Both the position numbers and the translations under genes were made by a program. 64,000 nt of DNA. Source: Curtobacterium sp. MCLR17_032. Lineage in GTDB: Bacteria; Actinomycetota; Actinomycetes; Actinomycetales; Microbacteriaceae. Shown piece after piece: positions 49,516-59,581 of this stretch (position 1 is its first letter; each line of letters starts with the position of its first letter). The notes under the pieces are model-generated. The model saw nothing but the letters and a program-made list of their open reading frames with translations, was not told the DNA's origin and ran no database searches. The DNA lies in contig NZ_CP126268.1 in assembly GCF_003234795.2 (NCBI RefSeq), positions 2,604,001-2,668,000 on the forward strand. Reading direction: 5' to 3'.

Positions 49516-49678
49516 CTCCAGAGCCTGGCCTGACGGCACACCGATGGACGAAGTCGAAGTCGAGGTCGCGCTCGACGAGCGCCCTGGTTTCCCGTCGAGT
49601 CTCGGCTCACCATCTCCTGTCGGTCACCCCCAGTGTGGTCGCTACGAGCACTTGACCGGGCCTGGGTTGCCTCGTACT

Positions 49679-50053
49679 TCAGGTGAGCAGGGTGAACGCC
49701 GCTCGGCCGACGCTGAGGAGCACCGACCGGTCGGCGCCGGCGGAGCCGAGGACCTCCATGCCGCGAGTGACCGCCACGAAGTACGTCGCCAGGGCTCGGG
49801 CGTCGAGAGTCGCGTCCACTTCCCCGGCTGTCTGCGCTTGCTCGATGCACCCGGCGTGATCGTCCTCGAGGCGCCGACAGGCGCAGCGAGCGGCCTCGGC
49901 GACCTCCGGATCGCGGTCGGCGTTGTTCCCGATGCTGATCGGGAGGGCTGCTTCGAGCTCGTCGCGGCGCTGCGGCGGATCAGTGGGATGAGTCGGTGTC
50001 AGCAGCTGGACGTTCGGCCCGATCTGGCAGTCCTTCCCCGTGGTGATCGCTCG
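49679..50053 (-). pseudogene. Remnant of a TetR/AcrR regulator (C-terminal part only)
   Basis: The minus-strand frame ending at 49679 encodes IGNNADRDPEVAEAARCACR, then a run to ALATYFVAVTRGMEVLGSAGA, closing at a stop. This matches the C-terminal ligand domain of TetR regulators. The frame is closed by a TGA at 50054-50056, has no start codon, and no HTH sequence was found upstream. Its N-terminal half is therefore missing, probably deleted. The rest of 49516-50127 shows nothing else. Confidence 0.65.
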
Positions 50054-50127
50054 TCACAGACCCGACGCCGCACACCGCCACCGGCCTGGGCAGCGACCCG
50101 GTCCACACAGACCGACCCTCCCCAGAC

Positions 50128-50496
50128 TCACGCCCGGTCGTGCACCGTCACGTGGTACCCATCCAGGTCGGCGAACGTGAACGTCCGCCCGAACGGCCCG
50201 TCGATCGGGCTCGCGACGATGCGGTGCCCGTCGGCCAGCAGGGCGTCGTGCATCGCCTGCACCTCGGTGCCGTGCAGCCAGAGCGCGACGCCGACACCGG
50301 GCTGGTCGGCGGCGTCGAGGTCGGTGCCGGGGACGACGTCCCGCAGCGCGAAGGCGATCGGCGTCGTGGTGAAGACGACGGCGTGCGGGGGCCCGGCGGG
50401 TGAGCGGACCAGGCCGAGGTACCGCTCGTAGAACGCCTGTGAGGCGTCGAGGTCGCGGACCTGCAGGGAGACGAAGTCGGGGCCGGTGACGGGCAT
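50128..50496 (-). CDS. VOC family (glyoxalase/bleomycin-resistance-like) protein
   Basis: 122-aa VOC-fold protein. DFVSLQVRDLDASQAFYERYLGL opens the first beta-alpha-beta-beta-beta unit, and FGRTFTFADLDGYHVTVHD closes the second, with a metal-ligand-like position in DGYHVTVH. Function unknown (dioxygenase, lyase or binding protein). AAGGAG precedes the ATG at 50496. Divergent from a MarR gene with a double operator between them. Confidence 0.92.
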   Translation of the reverse strand: MPVTGPDFVSLQVRDLDASQAFYERYLGLVRSPAGPPHAVVFTTTPIAFALRDVVPGTDLDAADQPGVGVALWLHGTEVQAMHDALLADGHRIVASPIDGPFGRTFTFADLDGYHVTVHDRA

Positions 50497-50513
50497 GGGT
50501 GCTCCTTGTGTCG

Positions 50514-50559
50514 ATGTCAGTTGTCTGACATCGAGCAGCATATGTCAGACTACTGACAT
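50514..50559. promoter_or_regulatory. Duplicated 18-bp MarR-type operator
   Basis: ATGTCAG-N4-CTGACAT occurs twice, at 50514-50531 and 50542-50559, 28 bp centre to centre. Both arms are identical; only the four central bases differ (TTGT and ACTA). The right copy overlaps the first two bases of the MarR start codon, and the left copy lies 17 bp before the VOC start. Two-site autoregulation with control of the VOC gene is a strong inference. Confidence 0.85.
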
Positions 50560-51037
50560 GAGTCAAGACGGACCGGGCGTCGACCTGCCGACCTCGATCG
50601 GCTACCTGCTCAAGGAGACCGCGACCGCACTCCGCACCGCGATGGAGGCCGTGCTCCGCCCGCTCGGCATGACGGTGACGCACTACTCGTGCCTGGAACT
50701 GCTGTCGCAGCGTCCGGGTTCGTCGAACTCCGAGCTCGCCCGCGGCACCTTCGTGACGCGGCAGTCGATGAACGTGCTCCTGCAGACCCTGGAGCGGGAC
50801 GGCGTCGTCACCCGCCCGTCGGAGGCCCGCTCCGGCCGGGTGATGCCGGCGCAGCTCACCGAGCGCGGACGTCGCGACCTCGCCGCAGCGACGGCGGCGG
50901 TCCGCGGCGTCGAGGACCGGATGCTCAGTGACCTCGGCGAGGACGACCGAGCGGCCGCCCGGCGCCTCCTGCAGAGCATGGTCCGGTCGCTCCGCAGCGC
51001 GGACCAGACCCAGGCAGCCGCCGACGACGCGGGCTGA
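50558..51037 (+). CDS. MarR family transcriptional regulator
   Basis: 159-aa MarR regulator. GYLLKETATALRTAMEAVLR is the dimer helix, LELLSQRPGSSNSELARGTFVTRQSMNVLLQTLERDGVV the HTH, and SGRVMPAQLTERGRRDLAAA the wing and following helix. The ATG at 50558 sits inside the right-hand operator. It ends 3 bp from the convergent hydrolase gene. Confidence 0.93.
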   Translation: MSQDGPGVDLPTSIGYLLKETATALRTAMEAVLRPLGMTVTHYSCLELLSQRPGSSNSELARGTFVTRQSMNVLLQTLERDGVVTRPSEARSGRVMPAQLTERGRRDLAAATAAVRGVEDRMLSDLGEDDRAAARRLLQSMVRSLRSADQTQAAADDAG

Positions 51038-51040
51038 GGG

Positions 51041-51727
51041 TCAGACCTCTTCGAGGAACGCCCGGACGACCCCGACAGCGTCGGGATGGTCCTGCGGCCG
51101 GTGTCCGTGCCCGGCGAGCGTCACGTGACGGGCACCGACGATCCGGGAGGCGATGGCCTCGTACTCGTCGTTCCATCCGCCCGTCACCACCAGCGTTGGT
51201 ACGCCGATCCGTTCCGGGGTGTCGAGCGTCCACGGACCCGGCAGACGGCGCTGCCGCTCGGCCGCGAGCAGGTCGGCCGAGTCCGTCGGGGGTGCGATGG
51301 TCTGTCCGGCGAGTGCCGCCGCGAAGGCGACGGCGAACTCCGCCGGCGGGAGCGTCGATGCCCGGTCGAGCACCGGTTGCACCCGACGGATGTGGTCCTC
51401 GACCGCCGGGTTCCCCCGAGCCAGGGCGTAGGCGGCGGGCTCGAACAGCACGAGCGCCCGGACCAGGTCAGGACGACGAGCGGCCGCACGCATGGCGACC
51501 GGCCCGCCGAAGGAGTGCGCCACCACGGTCGCGCCGGCATCGCACGCCTCGAGCAGCCGGGCCTCCCAGCGGTCCTGGTCGAACCTGGCCGGCCCGTCCG
51601 CGCCGTACCCGGGCGTCACCGCGAACCGCGCACCGGGCAGTTCGCCGACCGCCGACCAGGCCCGGTCCGGACTCCGGTTCGAGGCGTGCAGGAACACGAC
51701 CCGCGCGCCCGTCCCGTCACCCGTCAT
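51041..51727 (-). CDS. Alpha/beta hydrolase
   Basis: 228-aa alpha/beta hydrolase. The nucleophile elbow is VVAHSFGGPVAM near residue 67, the acid is probably in VTGGWNDEYEAI and the His in AGHGHRPQDHP. The lid is short. TACCCT lies 7 nt before the ATG. Substrate not inferable. Confidence 0.9.
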   Translation of the reverse strand: MTGDGTGARVVFLHASNRSPDRAWSAVGELPGARFAVTPGYGADGPARFDQDRWEARLLEACDAGATVVAHSFGGPVAMRAAARRPDLVRALVLFEPAAYALARGNPAVEDHIRRVQPVLDRASTLPPAEFAVAFAAALAGQTIAPPTDSADLLAAERQRRLPGPWTLDTPERIGVPTLVVTGGWNDEYEAIASRIVGARHVTLAGHGHRPQDHPDAVGVVRAFLEEV

Positions 51728-51759
51728 GGACTGCAGGGTAGCGCTGCCCTCCCGCCCGG

Positions 51760-52104
51760 TCACTCGCCGGCGAGGACGCCGTTCATCGCGATCCACACCG
51801 GAACCCACGGAGCGCAGAGCGCGAGGACCAACGCGACTGCAGCACCGACCCGGTGCACACCTCGCCACAGGAGGACGACCGCCAGGACCACGGTGGTGGA
51901 CGCTGCCGCAACGCTGACGACCGCCGCGGCGTTCAGGCTTGCACGGCCACTCGCCGTCGCGGCCGGTGTCGGCGTCACCCCGAGCGTGAACACGTCCAGC
52001 AACGCACCGAACCACAGCATCGCGACGACGACCCCGCAGCCCAGGACGAGCACCACCCACATCGCCGCGACGACCCCGCGCTCACCCGTCCGCATGTCGC
52101 TCAT
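51760..52104 (-). CDS. Small membrane protein of unknown function
   Basis: 114-aa protein with three hydrophobic segments (AAMWVVLVLGCGVVVAMLWF, AAVVSVAAASTTVVLAVVLLW, AVALVLALCAPWVPVWIA). ATGs exist at 52113, 52104 and 52095; 52104 is preferred because TACGAT ends 7 nt before it. No family recognised. It lies 32 bp upstream of the hydrolase gene and may be cotranscribed with it. Confidence 0.7.
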   Translation of the reverse strand: MSDMRTGERGVVAAMWVVLVLGCGVVVAMLWFGALLDVFTLGVTPTPAATASGRASLNAAAVVSVAAASTTVVLAVVLLWRGVHRVGAAVALVLALCAPWVPVWIAMNGVLAGE

Positions 52105-52244
52105 CGACGTCATCGTAGGTGCAGCTGCTCGCCGTCGGTCGCGATGGCCGATGGCCGATCGCCGATGGCGCTGCTGCACTGGAGCGGCGCCGGCCCGGTC
52201 GGACACACGACCCGACGGACGCACGACCCGCCGGACCGGCACGC

Positions 52245-52292
52245 GACGGACGGGAGGCGCGGCACCCGCTGGCACCGCGCCTCCCGTCCGTC
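52245..52292. terminator. 18-bp hairpin of the GGGAGGC family
   Basis: GACGGACGGGAGGCGCGG (52245-52262) pairs exactly with CCGCGCCTCCCGTCCGTC (52275-52292). It lies 43 bp beyond the end of the GH5 gene, where it would stop its transcript. It also shields the membrane-protein gene upstream. Confidence 0.8.
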
Positions 52293-52335
52293 AGCCATGC
52301 AGTCAGTTAGTCAGGCCGACCGGCGAGCACCCGGC

Positions 52336-53514
52336 TCAGCGAACGGCGAAGGGCGCCCGGCGCCCCTCTCCCCACGCCCAGTGCAGCAGCGCGAGCCCGG
52401 AGTCGTTCGTGACCCGGAGCGAGAGGTTCTGACCCGAGCCGCGGACGGTCTCGAGGCTGTAGGTGTCGTCGGTCCGGAGCCCCGGCCAGTAGACCGCGCC
52501 GAGGTGCCGCTCCCGCGCGACGGTCGTCACGGTCTGCAAGAACGCGACCGAGTTGTCCGCGTCGGCGTTGCCCGTGGTGGCGGAACCGCGGTAGTCGAGG
52601 CCGGTCGTCATCGGCACGCCGAACTCGTCCAGGACGGTCCGGTTCGAGCATGCCTGGTCGCCGAGTCGGCTCTCGAAGTCGGCCTTCCACTCGGCGGCGT
52701 TCCGGGTGCCCCAGTAGCCGTAGTAGTGCTGGGAGACGTAGGTGCCGTCGAGTGCGGGTGCCGCGCAGATCGCGTCGACGTGGTCGTTGTAGCCGGTGCC
52801 GCTGACGAACACCCGGTCCCGCGGAATGCCCTGCGCGGTGTAGCGCTGCACCCACGTCGTGGCGAGCTGGACCCAGTCGGCCGGGGCGTACCCGAACGGC
52901 TCGTTCATCGGCTCGAAGAACACGCCGGAGTCGTGGCTGTACGTGCGGGTCAGGGTGTCCCACATGCCCCACCAGGCGGCGGGGTCGTCGACCTTGCCGT
53001 CCTTGCTGGCGTCGCTGCCCTCCCAGTAGCCGAGGACGACCTTGACGTCCCGGTGCCGGGCGGCGTCGATGACGGCACGGTAGGAGTTCCACCAGGTCGT
53101 GCCGACGGAGTACGGGTTGACGGGCAGTCGGACGGTGTCGGCGCCCAGGTCCTTCCGGAACTCGCGGATGACCCGGTCGGCCTTGCGGTAGGTGGTCCGG
53201 TAGTCGTCCGAGGTGGACAGGCCGGACAGCACGACGGGTCCGTTGACGTAGTTGTCGCGCGGGTCGGCCCAGTTCACGCCGTGGAACCGGGTGGGGTCGA
53301 GCCGGGCGTCGGGTTGGGCGTCGTGGCCGTGGCGGGCGGCCGAGACCGAGGTGCCGGTCGTCGCCGCTGGCGACGCGGACGCGGTCGTCGGGACCGCGAG
53401 GGCGAGTGCCGTGACGCCCGCGCAGACGGCGGTGACGACGGTCGCGATCCGGCGGAGACGCCCTCGTGTCGGTCGGCCCCTGCCGTCCGTCGAGGTGGTG
53501 GTGTGGATGGTCAT
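52336..53514 (-). CDS. Secreted glycoside hydrolase family 5-like enzyme
   Basis: 392-aa exported glycosidase. A basic N-terminus and hydrophobic core (TVVTAVCAGVTALALAVPTTASA) form a signal peptide of about 48 residues. The TIM-barrel shows FHGVNWADPRDNYVNGP, DTVRLPVNPYSVG, the acid/base Glu in FFEPMNEPFG and the nucleophile Glu in VLDEFGVPM. It probably cleaves a plant or fungal beta-glycan. TTGACA at 53645-53650 (minus) may be its -35. Confidence 0.9.
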   Translation of the reverse strand: MTIHTTTSTDGRGRPTRGRLRRIATVVTAVCAGVTALALAVPTTASASPAATTGTSVSAARHGHDAQPDARLDPTRFHGVNWADPRDNYVNGPVVLSGLSTSDDYRTTYRKADRVIREFRKDLGADTVRLPVNPYSVGTTWWNSYRAVIDAARHRDVKVVLGYWEGSDASKDGKVDDPAAWWGMWDTLTRTYSHDSGVFFEPMNEPFGYAPADWVQLATTWVQRYTAQGIPRDRVFVSGTGYNDHVDAICAAPALDGTYVSQHYYGYWGTRNAAEWKADFESRLGDQACSNRTVLDEFGVPMTTGLDYRGSATTGNADADNSVAFLQTVTTVARERHLGAVYWPGLRTDDTYSLETVRGSGQNLSLRVTNDSGLALLHWAWGEGRRAPFAVR

Positions 53515-53676
53515 GGTGTTCCCTCCTGCTCCGTCCTCGGAGCACCCCGGACGCCGTCGTCCTGGGGTCGTCGACGGAGCATGACCGGTCCCCTCCCGGT
53601 GATGGCAACGTCAACACGGCGAGGATTGCACTCTGCACCACGTGTGTCAACAGGTCGGTCACGGACGCACCGACGA

Positions 53677-53720
53677 CGGACGGGAGGCGCGGTGCCAGCC
53701 GGCACCGCGCCTCCCGTCCG
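53677..53720. terminator. 20-bp hairpin of the GGGAGGC family
   Basis: CGGACGGGAGGCGCGGTGCC (53677-53696) pairs exactly with GGCACCGCGCCTCCCGTCCG (53701-53720) around AGCC. It lies 37 bp beyond the sufU stop and upstream of the GH5 promoter. Confidence 0.85.
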
Positions 53721-53756
53721 GTGGTCCGATCGTCCAGCACGCCGGCGGGCCGGCGC

Positions 53757-55573
<1,817 letters not shown>

Positions 55574-55642
55574 TCAATCGTGGTCGTTCTTCCCCGGGGC
55601 GTCCAGTCGGGCCAGCACCGCGCGGTCGTCGTGCGGCTGGCG

Positions 55643-55855
55643 CTACTCGTTGCCGATGCGCTTGTCGGCCTCGTCGCGGGCCTTGTCGATCTTGTCGTCG
55701 TACTTGCCGCCGGTGGCCTTCTTCACGGCGTCGGCGACACCGTCGAACACCTTGTCGCTGACGCCTTCAGCCTTCTCGCTCTTGAGCGCGTCCTGCACCT
55801 TGCCGTCCTGCAGGAAGGACTGGGCCTTCTTCGCGATGTCGTCGAACCCCGCCAT
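55643..55855 (-). CDS. MT0933/Rv0909-type small protein
   Basis: 70-aa hydrophilic helical protein: GFDDIAKKAQSFLQ, DALKSEKAEGVSDKVFDGVADAVKKATGGKYDDKIDKARD. This pattern matches the family annotated as MT0933-like antitoxin. No toxin gene lies beside it, so an antitoxin role is doubtful and a general stress protein is as likely. Confidence 0.82.
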   Translation of the reverse strand: MAGFDDIAKKAQSFLQDGKVQDALKSEKAEGVSDKVFDGVADAVKKATGGKYDDKIDKARDEADKRIGNE

Positions 55856-55938
55856 GACCGGCTCCTCACTTCGCCGCGGCGCCTGGTGCCCCGCGTCCTG
55901 GCGCCGATGCTAACCACCGAACGTGTGCTCGGTCCGGC

Positions 55939-57222
55939 TCAGGTCATCTGGGCGCTGCGGCGGCGAGCCAGGACGTACGCGACGGCGACCGACCCGCTGA
56001 CGGCCAGGAGGGACGGGATGAGGATGTCGGTCCCCTGCTGCGTGAACTCGACGACGAGCACGAGCGCGGTGAAGGGTGCCCGCATGGTGGTCGCCAGGAA
56101 CGCGGCCGCGCCGATGAACGCGAACGAGGCGATGCTGCCGCCGTCCACCGGCCAGAGCAGCAGCCAGGCGGCGCCGAGGAACCCGCCGAGCGCCGACCCG
56201 ATCGCGATCGACGGCGTCAGGGTGCCACCGACCGCGCCGGCACCGATCGTCGCGGCCGTCGTGACGGTCTTGAGCAGGCCGAGCACCAGCAGCGCCAGGA
56301 GTGGTGCCATGCCGAGCAGGGTCGGGCCGTCCAGGTCGGCGTTCATCGCGGCGATGCCGAGGGCCCGGCCGTTGCCCATCACCTCGGGGAACGGCACCGC
56401 GACCAGCCCGACGAGCGCGAAGACGACCGGCAGCACCACGAGGAGCTTCCACCCGGTCGGGGCGATGCCCTGCAGCCGGTTCGTGGTCTTGACGAACCCG
56501 ACACCGGCGAACCCGAGCAGCGGCCCGACGATGACCGCCCAGACGAGCAACGACGGCGAGAGGTGCATCGCGGGCACGTGGTAGAGCACCTCGTCCGGGA
56601 TCACGAGCCGGGCGACGAACGCCGCGACCGCACTCGTCGCGAACGCCGGCAGGGCGGTGGCCAGGGTGAGCTCGCCGAGCAGGACCTCGACCGCGAACAG
56701 GGCGCCGCCGAGCGGGACGTCGTACACCGCCGCCAGGCCGGCAGCCGCACCACAGGCCACGAGCACCTTCGTCTCACGACGACTCAGGCCGGCGCGGACC
56801 GTCAGCAGCTGGGCGGCCCAGGCACCGATCTCGCGCGGTGCGACCTCTTTGCCGATCGAGGCACCGAGCCCGACCGCCAGGATCTGCACGCCCGCGTTGC
56901 CGAGGGTCACCAGCGACGGCATCCGCTTGCCGCCCACGGCCGCGGGCACACCGACGACGGGTCGACCCCAGCGTCGGATCGCCCACCACGCCACCGCGGT
57001 GAGGACACCGGCGGCCAGGACCGCCAGGAACCGGTTCAGCCCCGAGGGTGCGTCGGCAGCCTCGTGGTGTCCGGCGAACGGGTACCCGAAGGCGACGAAC
57101 TGGATGAGCTGGAGCGCGAGCCACACGGCGATCCCCGCGGCACCGCCGGCGACGCCGACGAGCGCGGTGACGACGGCGAGTTTCAGCACCCAGGCCGGGC
57201 TGGCGTGACCGTTGTGTGGCAT
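55939..57222 (-). CDS. ClC family chloride channel/antiporter
   Basis: 427-aa ClC protein with about 10-11 membrane helices. The GxGIP-type motif of the selectivity region is weakly kept, while GASIGKEVAPREIGAWAAQ is the GxEGP-like helix N region in the divergent ClC form; AVYDVPLGGALFAVEVLLGELTL and GGTLTPSIAIGSALGGFLG follow. TACGCT sits 7 nt before the ATG. An operator-like palindrome lies just upstream. Confidence 0.92.
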   Translation of the reverse strand: MPHNGHASPAWVLKLAVVTALVGVAGGAAGIAVWLALQLIQFVAFGYPFAGHHEAADAPSGLNRFLAVLAAGVLTAVAWWAIRRWGRPVVGVPAAVGGKRMPSLVTLGNAGVQILAVGLGASIGKEVAPREIGAWAAQLLTVRAGLSRRETKVLVACGAAAGLAAVYDVPLGGALFAVEVLLGELTLATALPAFATSAVAAFVARLVIPDEVLYHVPAMHLSPSLLVWAVIVGPLLGFAGVGFVKTTNRLQGIAPTGWKLLVVLPVVFALVGLVAVPFPEVMGNGRALGIAAMNADLDGPTLLGMAPLLALLVLGLLKTVTTAATIGAGAVGGTLTPSIAIGSALGGFLGAAWLLLWPVDGGSIASFAFIGAAAFLATTMRAPFTALVLVVEFTQQGTDILIPSLLAVSGSVAVAYVLARRRSAQMT

Positions 57223-57236
57223 GTCGGCAAGCGTAG

Positions 57237-57250
57237 TGGGAGCGCTCCGC
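57237..57250. promoter_or_regulatory. CebR/LacI-like operator sequence
   Basis: TGGGAGCGCTCCGC matches the CebR-type operator TGGGAGCGCTCCCA at 12 of 14 positions. It sits upstream of the ClC start, over the promoter, rather than upstream of a sugar gene; the GH36 gene ends 83 bp away. Possibly chance or a displaced site. Confidence 0.3.
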
Positions 57251-57261
57251 TGAGACGATCT

Positions 57262-57321
57262 GGAGGCCCGGCCCACCACCGGCGGACCGGTCCCGACCTG
57301 CGGGTGGTGATCCGGGCCTCC
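57262..57321. terminator. Hairpin after the GH36 gene
   Basis: GGAGGCCCGG (57262-57271), CCCACCACC and the matching GGTGGTGAT/CCGGGCCTCC (57303-57321) form a 17-19 bp stem with minor mismatches and a long loop. It belongs to the GGGAGGC family and lies 12 bp beyond the GH36 stop. Confidence 0.65.
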
Positions 57322-57332
57322 CGGCCTGGTGG

Positions 57333-59468
57333 TCAGACGGCCGTCACGCGGAACGGCACCACCGTCTCGGGGAAGGTCATCGGGGCCTGGACGCCGACCA
57401 CCTCGAGCGCGCGGCCCGAGAAGACGCGGTCGCCGGACCACCACGGTGCCGGTTCGAGGCCGGGCACGTCGCCGATGACGAGCGGGTCGACGCGGTACCG
57501 GGTCTCCGGGTCCAGGCCACGGAACGTGATCCGACCGCGCGGGCTGACCTCGGACCGGCCGACGACGGCCAGGAAGAAAAGCGCCTGCCGGCGGTCCGGC
57601 GCGACCGACCCGTAGACCAGCTGCGTGTCGTCCGCCTGGTCGACCCGGACCATCTCGCCGCGGTGCAGCAGCGGCCGGACCTGCTTGTAGGTGTCGATCC
57701 ACTCGGTGAGCTCGCGCTCCTCGGCCTCGGTCGCCCGTGCCAGGTCCCACTCGATGCCGAGGTGCCCGTACAGCGCGGTGCCGGCGCGGAAGGCCAGCGT
57801 GTGCTGCCGTCCGGTCGTGTGGTTCGTGCCGCTGGCGATGTGCGAGCCGAGCATCTCCGCGGGCAGCAGCTGCATGGTCCACCGGTTCATCTGCTGCCGC
57901 TCGAGCGGGTCGATGCAGTCCGAGGTCCAGACACGGTCGGTGTGCTCGATGACGCCGAGGTCGACGCGGCTGCCACCGGACGAGCACGACTCGATCTCGA
58001 GCGCGGGGAACCGTTCCTTCAGCGTCGCCATCAGCCGGTACGCGGCGACGGTCTGCTCGTGTACGGCGGCACCGGCGCCGCGGGTGCCGGCCTCGACCAG
58101 GTCGCGGTTGTGGTCCCACTTGACGTAGTCGACGCCGACCTCGCTGATCACCGCGGTCAGGCGGTCGAGGACGTACTCGTACGCCGCCGGGATCGCCAGG
58201 TCCAGCACCTGCTGGTTGCGGGCACGGACCGGCAGCCGACCGTCCGCCTGCATGATCCACTCCGGGTGCTCCCGGGCCAGGTCGCTGTCCTCGTTGACCA
58301 TCTCCGGCTCGAACCAGAGGCCGAACTCCATGCCGAGCGCCCGGACGTGGTCGACGAGCGGGGCGAGCCCGTCGGGCCACACGTCCTCGTCGACGAACCA
58401 GTCCCCCAGGCCCGCACGGTCGTCGCGGCGGCCCCGGAACCAGCCGTCGTCGAGGACGAAGCGCTCGACGCCGATCCGGGCCGCACGGTCGGCCAGGTCG
58501 GTCAGGCGCGCCAGGTCGTGGTCGAAGTACACCGCTTCCCAGACGTTGATCGTCATCGGGCGGGGGCGGCTCGGGTGCTGCGGGCGCTGCCGGAGCCAGT
58601 CGTGGAAGCGGCGGGCCTGCGCGTCGAGGCCGTCCCCGTACGCGCCGTACACCCACGGCCCGGAGTAGGTCGCGTCGCGCTCGAGCCGGACCTCGCCGGG
58701 CAGGAGCAGTTCGCCGCCGCCGACGACCTGGTGCCCGTCGCTGACCCGTTCGGCATGGTGGCGGTGGTTGCCGCTCCAGCCGACGTGCACGCCCCACACC
58801 TCGCCGCTCGCGAAGCCGAACCCGGGCGTCCCGACGCTGAGCACCGTGGCGGCGTCCGGACCGGTCCGGCCACGACGGCCCTCGCGCTGGTGGGTGCCGA
58901 CGACGAGCTCGTGGCGCTGCGGGGTGCGTTCCCTGCCCCAGCGTCCGGCGAAGTCCAGGACCTCGCGGGCCCGGCCGGGGACGGGGAGCGCCACCGTCAG
59001 GTCGTCGAGCGTGTAGGTGCCGTCGGCGGTGTTCGTCACCGCGGCGCGCAGGCGCACCAGGCCCGACACGAGCATCTCGATCTCGATCCGGAGCGCCAGC
59101 CCGGCGACCTCGTCCGCGGCGTCCACGACCAGGCGCTGCAGTGCGCCCACGTCGCCGGTCCGGGTGACGTCCGAGACCGTGAACGCGGGCGACCAGTCGG
59201 CGCCGTCGCGGTGTCCGACGAGGCCGGGTCGACCCATCCAGCCGGTGTGCGCCTCCGGCACCACGCTGAGGCGGACGGCGACGTCGGGCGTGCTCGGCTG
59301 CAGCGGCAGGACGTCGGCCTCGGCGAGCGCGGTCAGTTCGGCGTCCGGCAGCTCCCCCAGGGCGGCACCCCAGTGCACGACGGCGGGCAGGCGGCCGTCC
59401 GAGCAGTCGAGCACCAGGGAGACCGCGGCGGCGCTCAGGTGGACGGGGACGGTGGGGAGCTGCGACAT
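57333..59468 (-). CDS. Alpha-galactosidase, glycoside hydrolase family 36
   Basis: 711-aa GH36 enzyme. An N-terminal beta-supersandwich (about residues 1-310) precedes the TIM barrel: TINVWEAVYFDHD, FVLDDGWFRGRRDD, GLWFEPEMVNEDSDL, the nucleophile Asp in VKWDHNRD, SCSSGGSRVDLG, and the acid/base Asp in WTSDCIDPLERQQ. It hydrolyses terminal alpha-galactosides such as melibiose or raffinose. No signal peptide. GAGGAG precedes the ATG. Confidence 0.95.
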   Translation of the reverse strand: MSQLPTVPVHLSAAAVSLVLDCSDGRLPAVVHWGAALGELPDAELTALAEADVLPLQPSTPDVAVRLSVVPEAHTGWMGRPGLVGHRDGADWSPAFTVSDVTRTGDVGALQRLVVDAADEVAGLALRIEIEMLVSGLVRLRAAVTNTADGTYTLDDLTVALPVPGRAREVLDFAGRWGRERTPQRHELVVGTHQREGRRGRTGPDAATVLSVGTPGFGFASGEVWGVHVGWSGNHRHHAERVSDGHQVVGGGELLLPGEVRLERDATYSGPWVYGAYGDGLDAQARRFHDWLRQRPQHPSRPRPMTINVWEAVYFDHDLARLTDLADRAARIGVERFVLDDGWFRGRRDDRAGLGDWFVDEDVWPDGLAPLVDHVRALGMEFGLWFEPEMVNEDSDLAREHPEWIMQADGRLPVRARNQQVLDLAIPAAYEYVLDRLTAVISEVGVDYVKWDHNRDLVEAGTRGAGAAVHEQTVAAYRLMATLKERFPALEIESCSSGGSRVDLGVIEHTDRVWTSDCIDPLERQQMNRWTMQLLPAEMLGSHIASGTNHTTGRQHTLAFRAGTALYGHLGIEWDLARATEAEERELTEWIDTYKQVRPLLHRGEMVRVDQADDTQLVYGSVAPDRRQALFFLAVVGRSEVSPRGRITFRGLDPETRYRVDPLVIGDVPGLEPAPWWSGDRVFSGRALEVVGVQAPMTFPETVVPFRVTAV

Positions 59469-59537
59469 CGGGTCTCCTCGGTGCGGACGGACGGGGACGA
59501 GCCTCCCGGTCCCAGGCGGTGCGCCGCAACCCGACGC

Positions 59538-59581
59538 GCTGGTGCACTCAGAACCAGCGGCTGGTGCACTCAGAACCAGCG
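59538..59581. repeat. Exact 22-nt tandem duplication spanning the corA stop codon
   Basis: The 22-nt unit beginning GCTGGTGCACTCAGAACCAG occurs at 59538-59559 and 59560-59581 without mismatch. On the minus strand each copy reads CGCTGGTTCTGA, the last Arg-Trp-Phe codons and stop of corA. Each copy can also fold as GCTGGT/ACCAGC. Confidence 0.95.

Noticed and set aside
55643..55855. Toxin-antitoxin pair with the MT0933-like gene as antitoxin
   Set aside because: No toxin-like gene lies on either side. Neighbours are sufS and a ClC gene.
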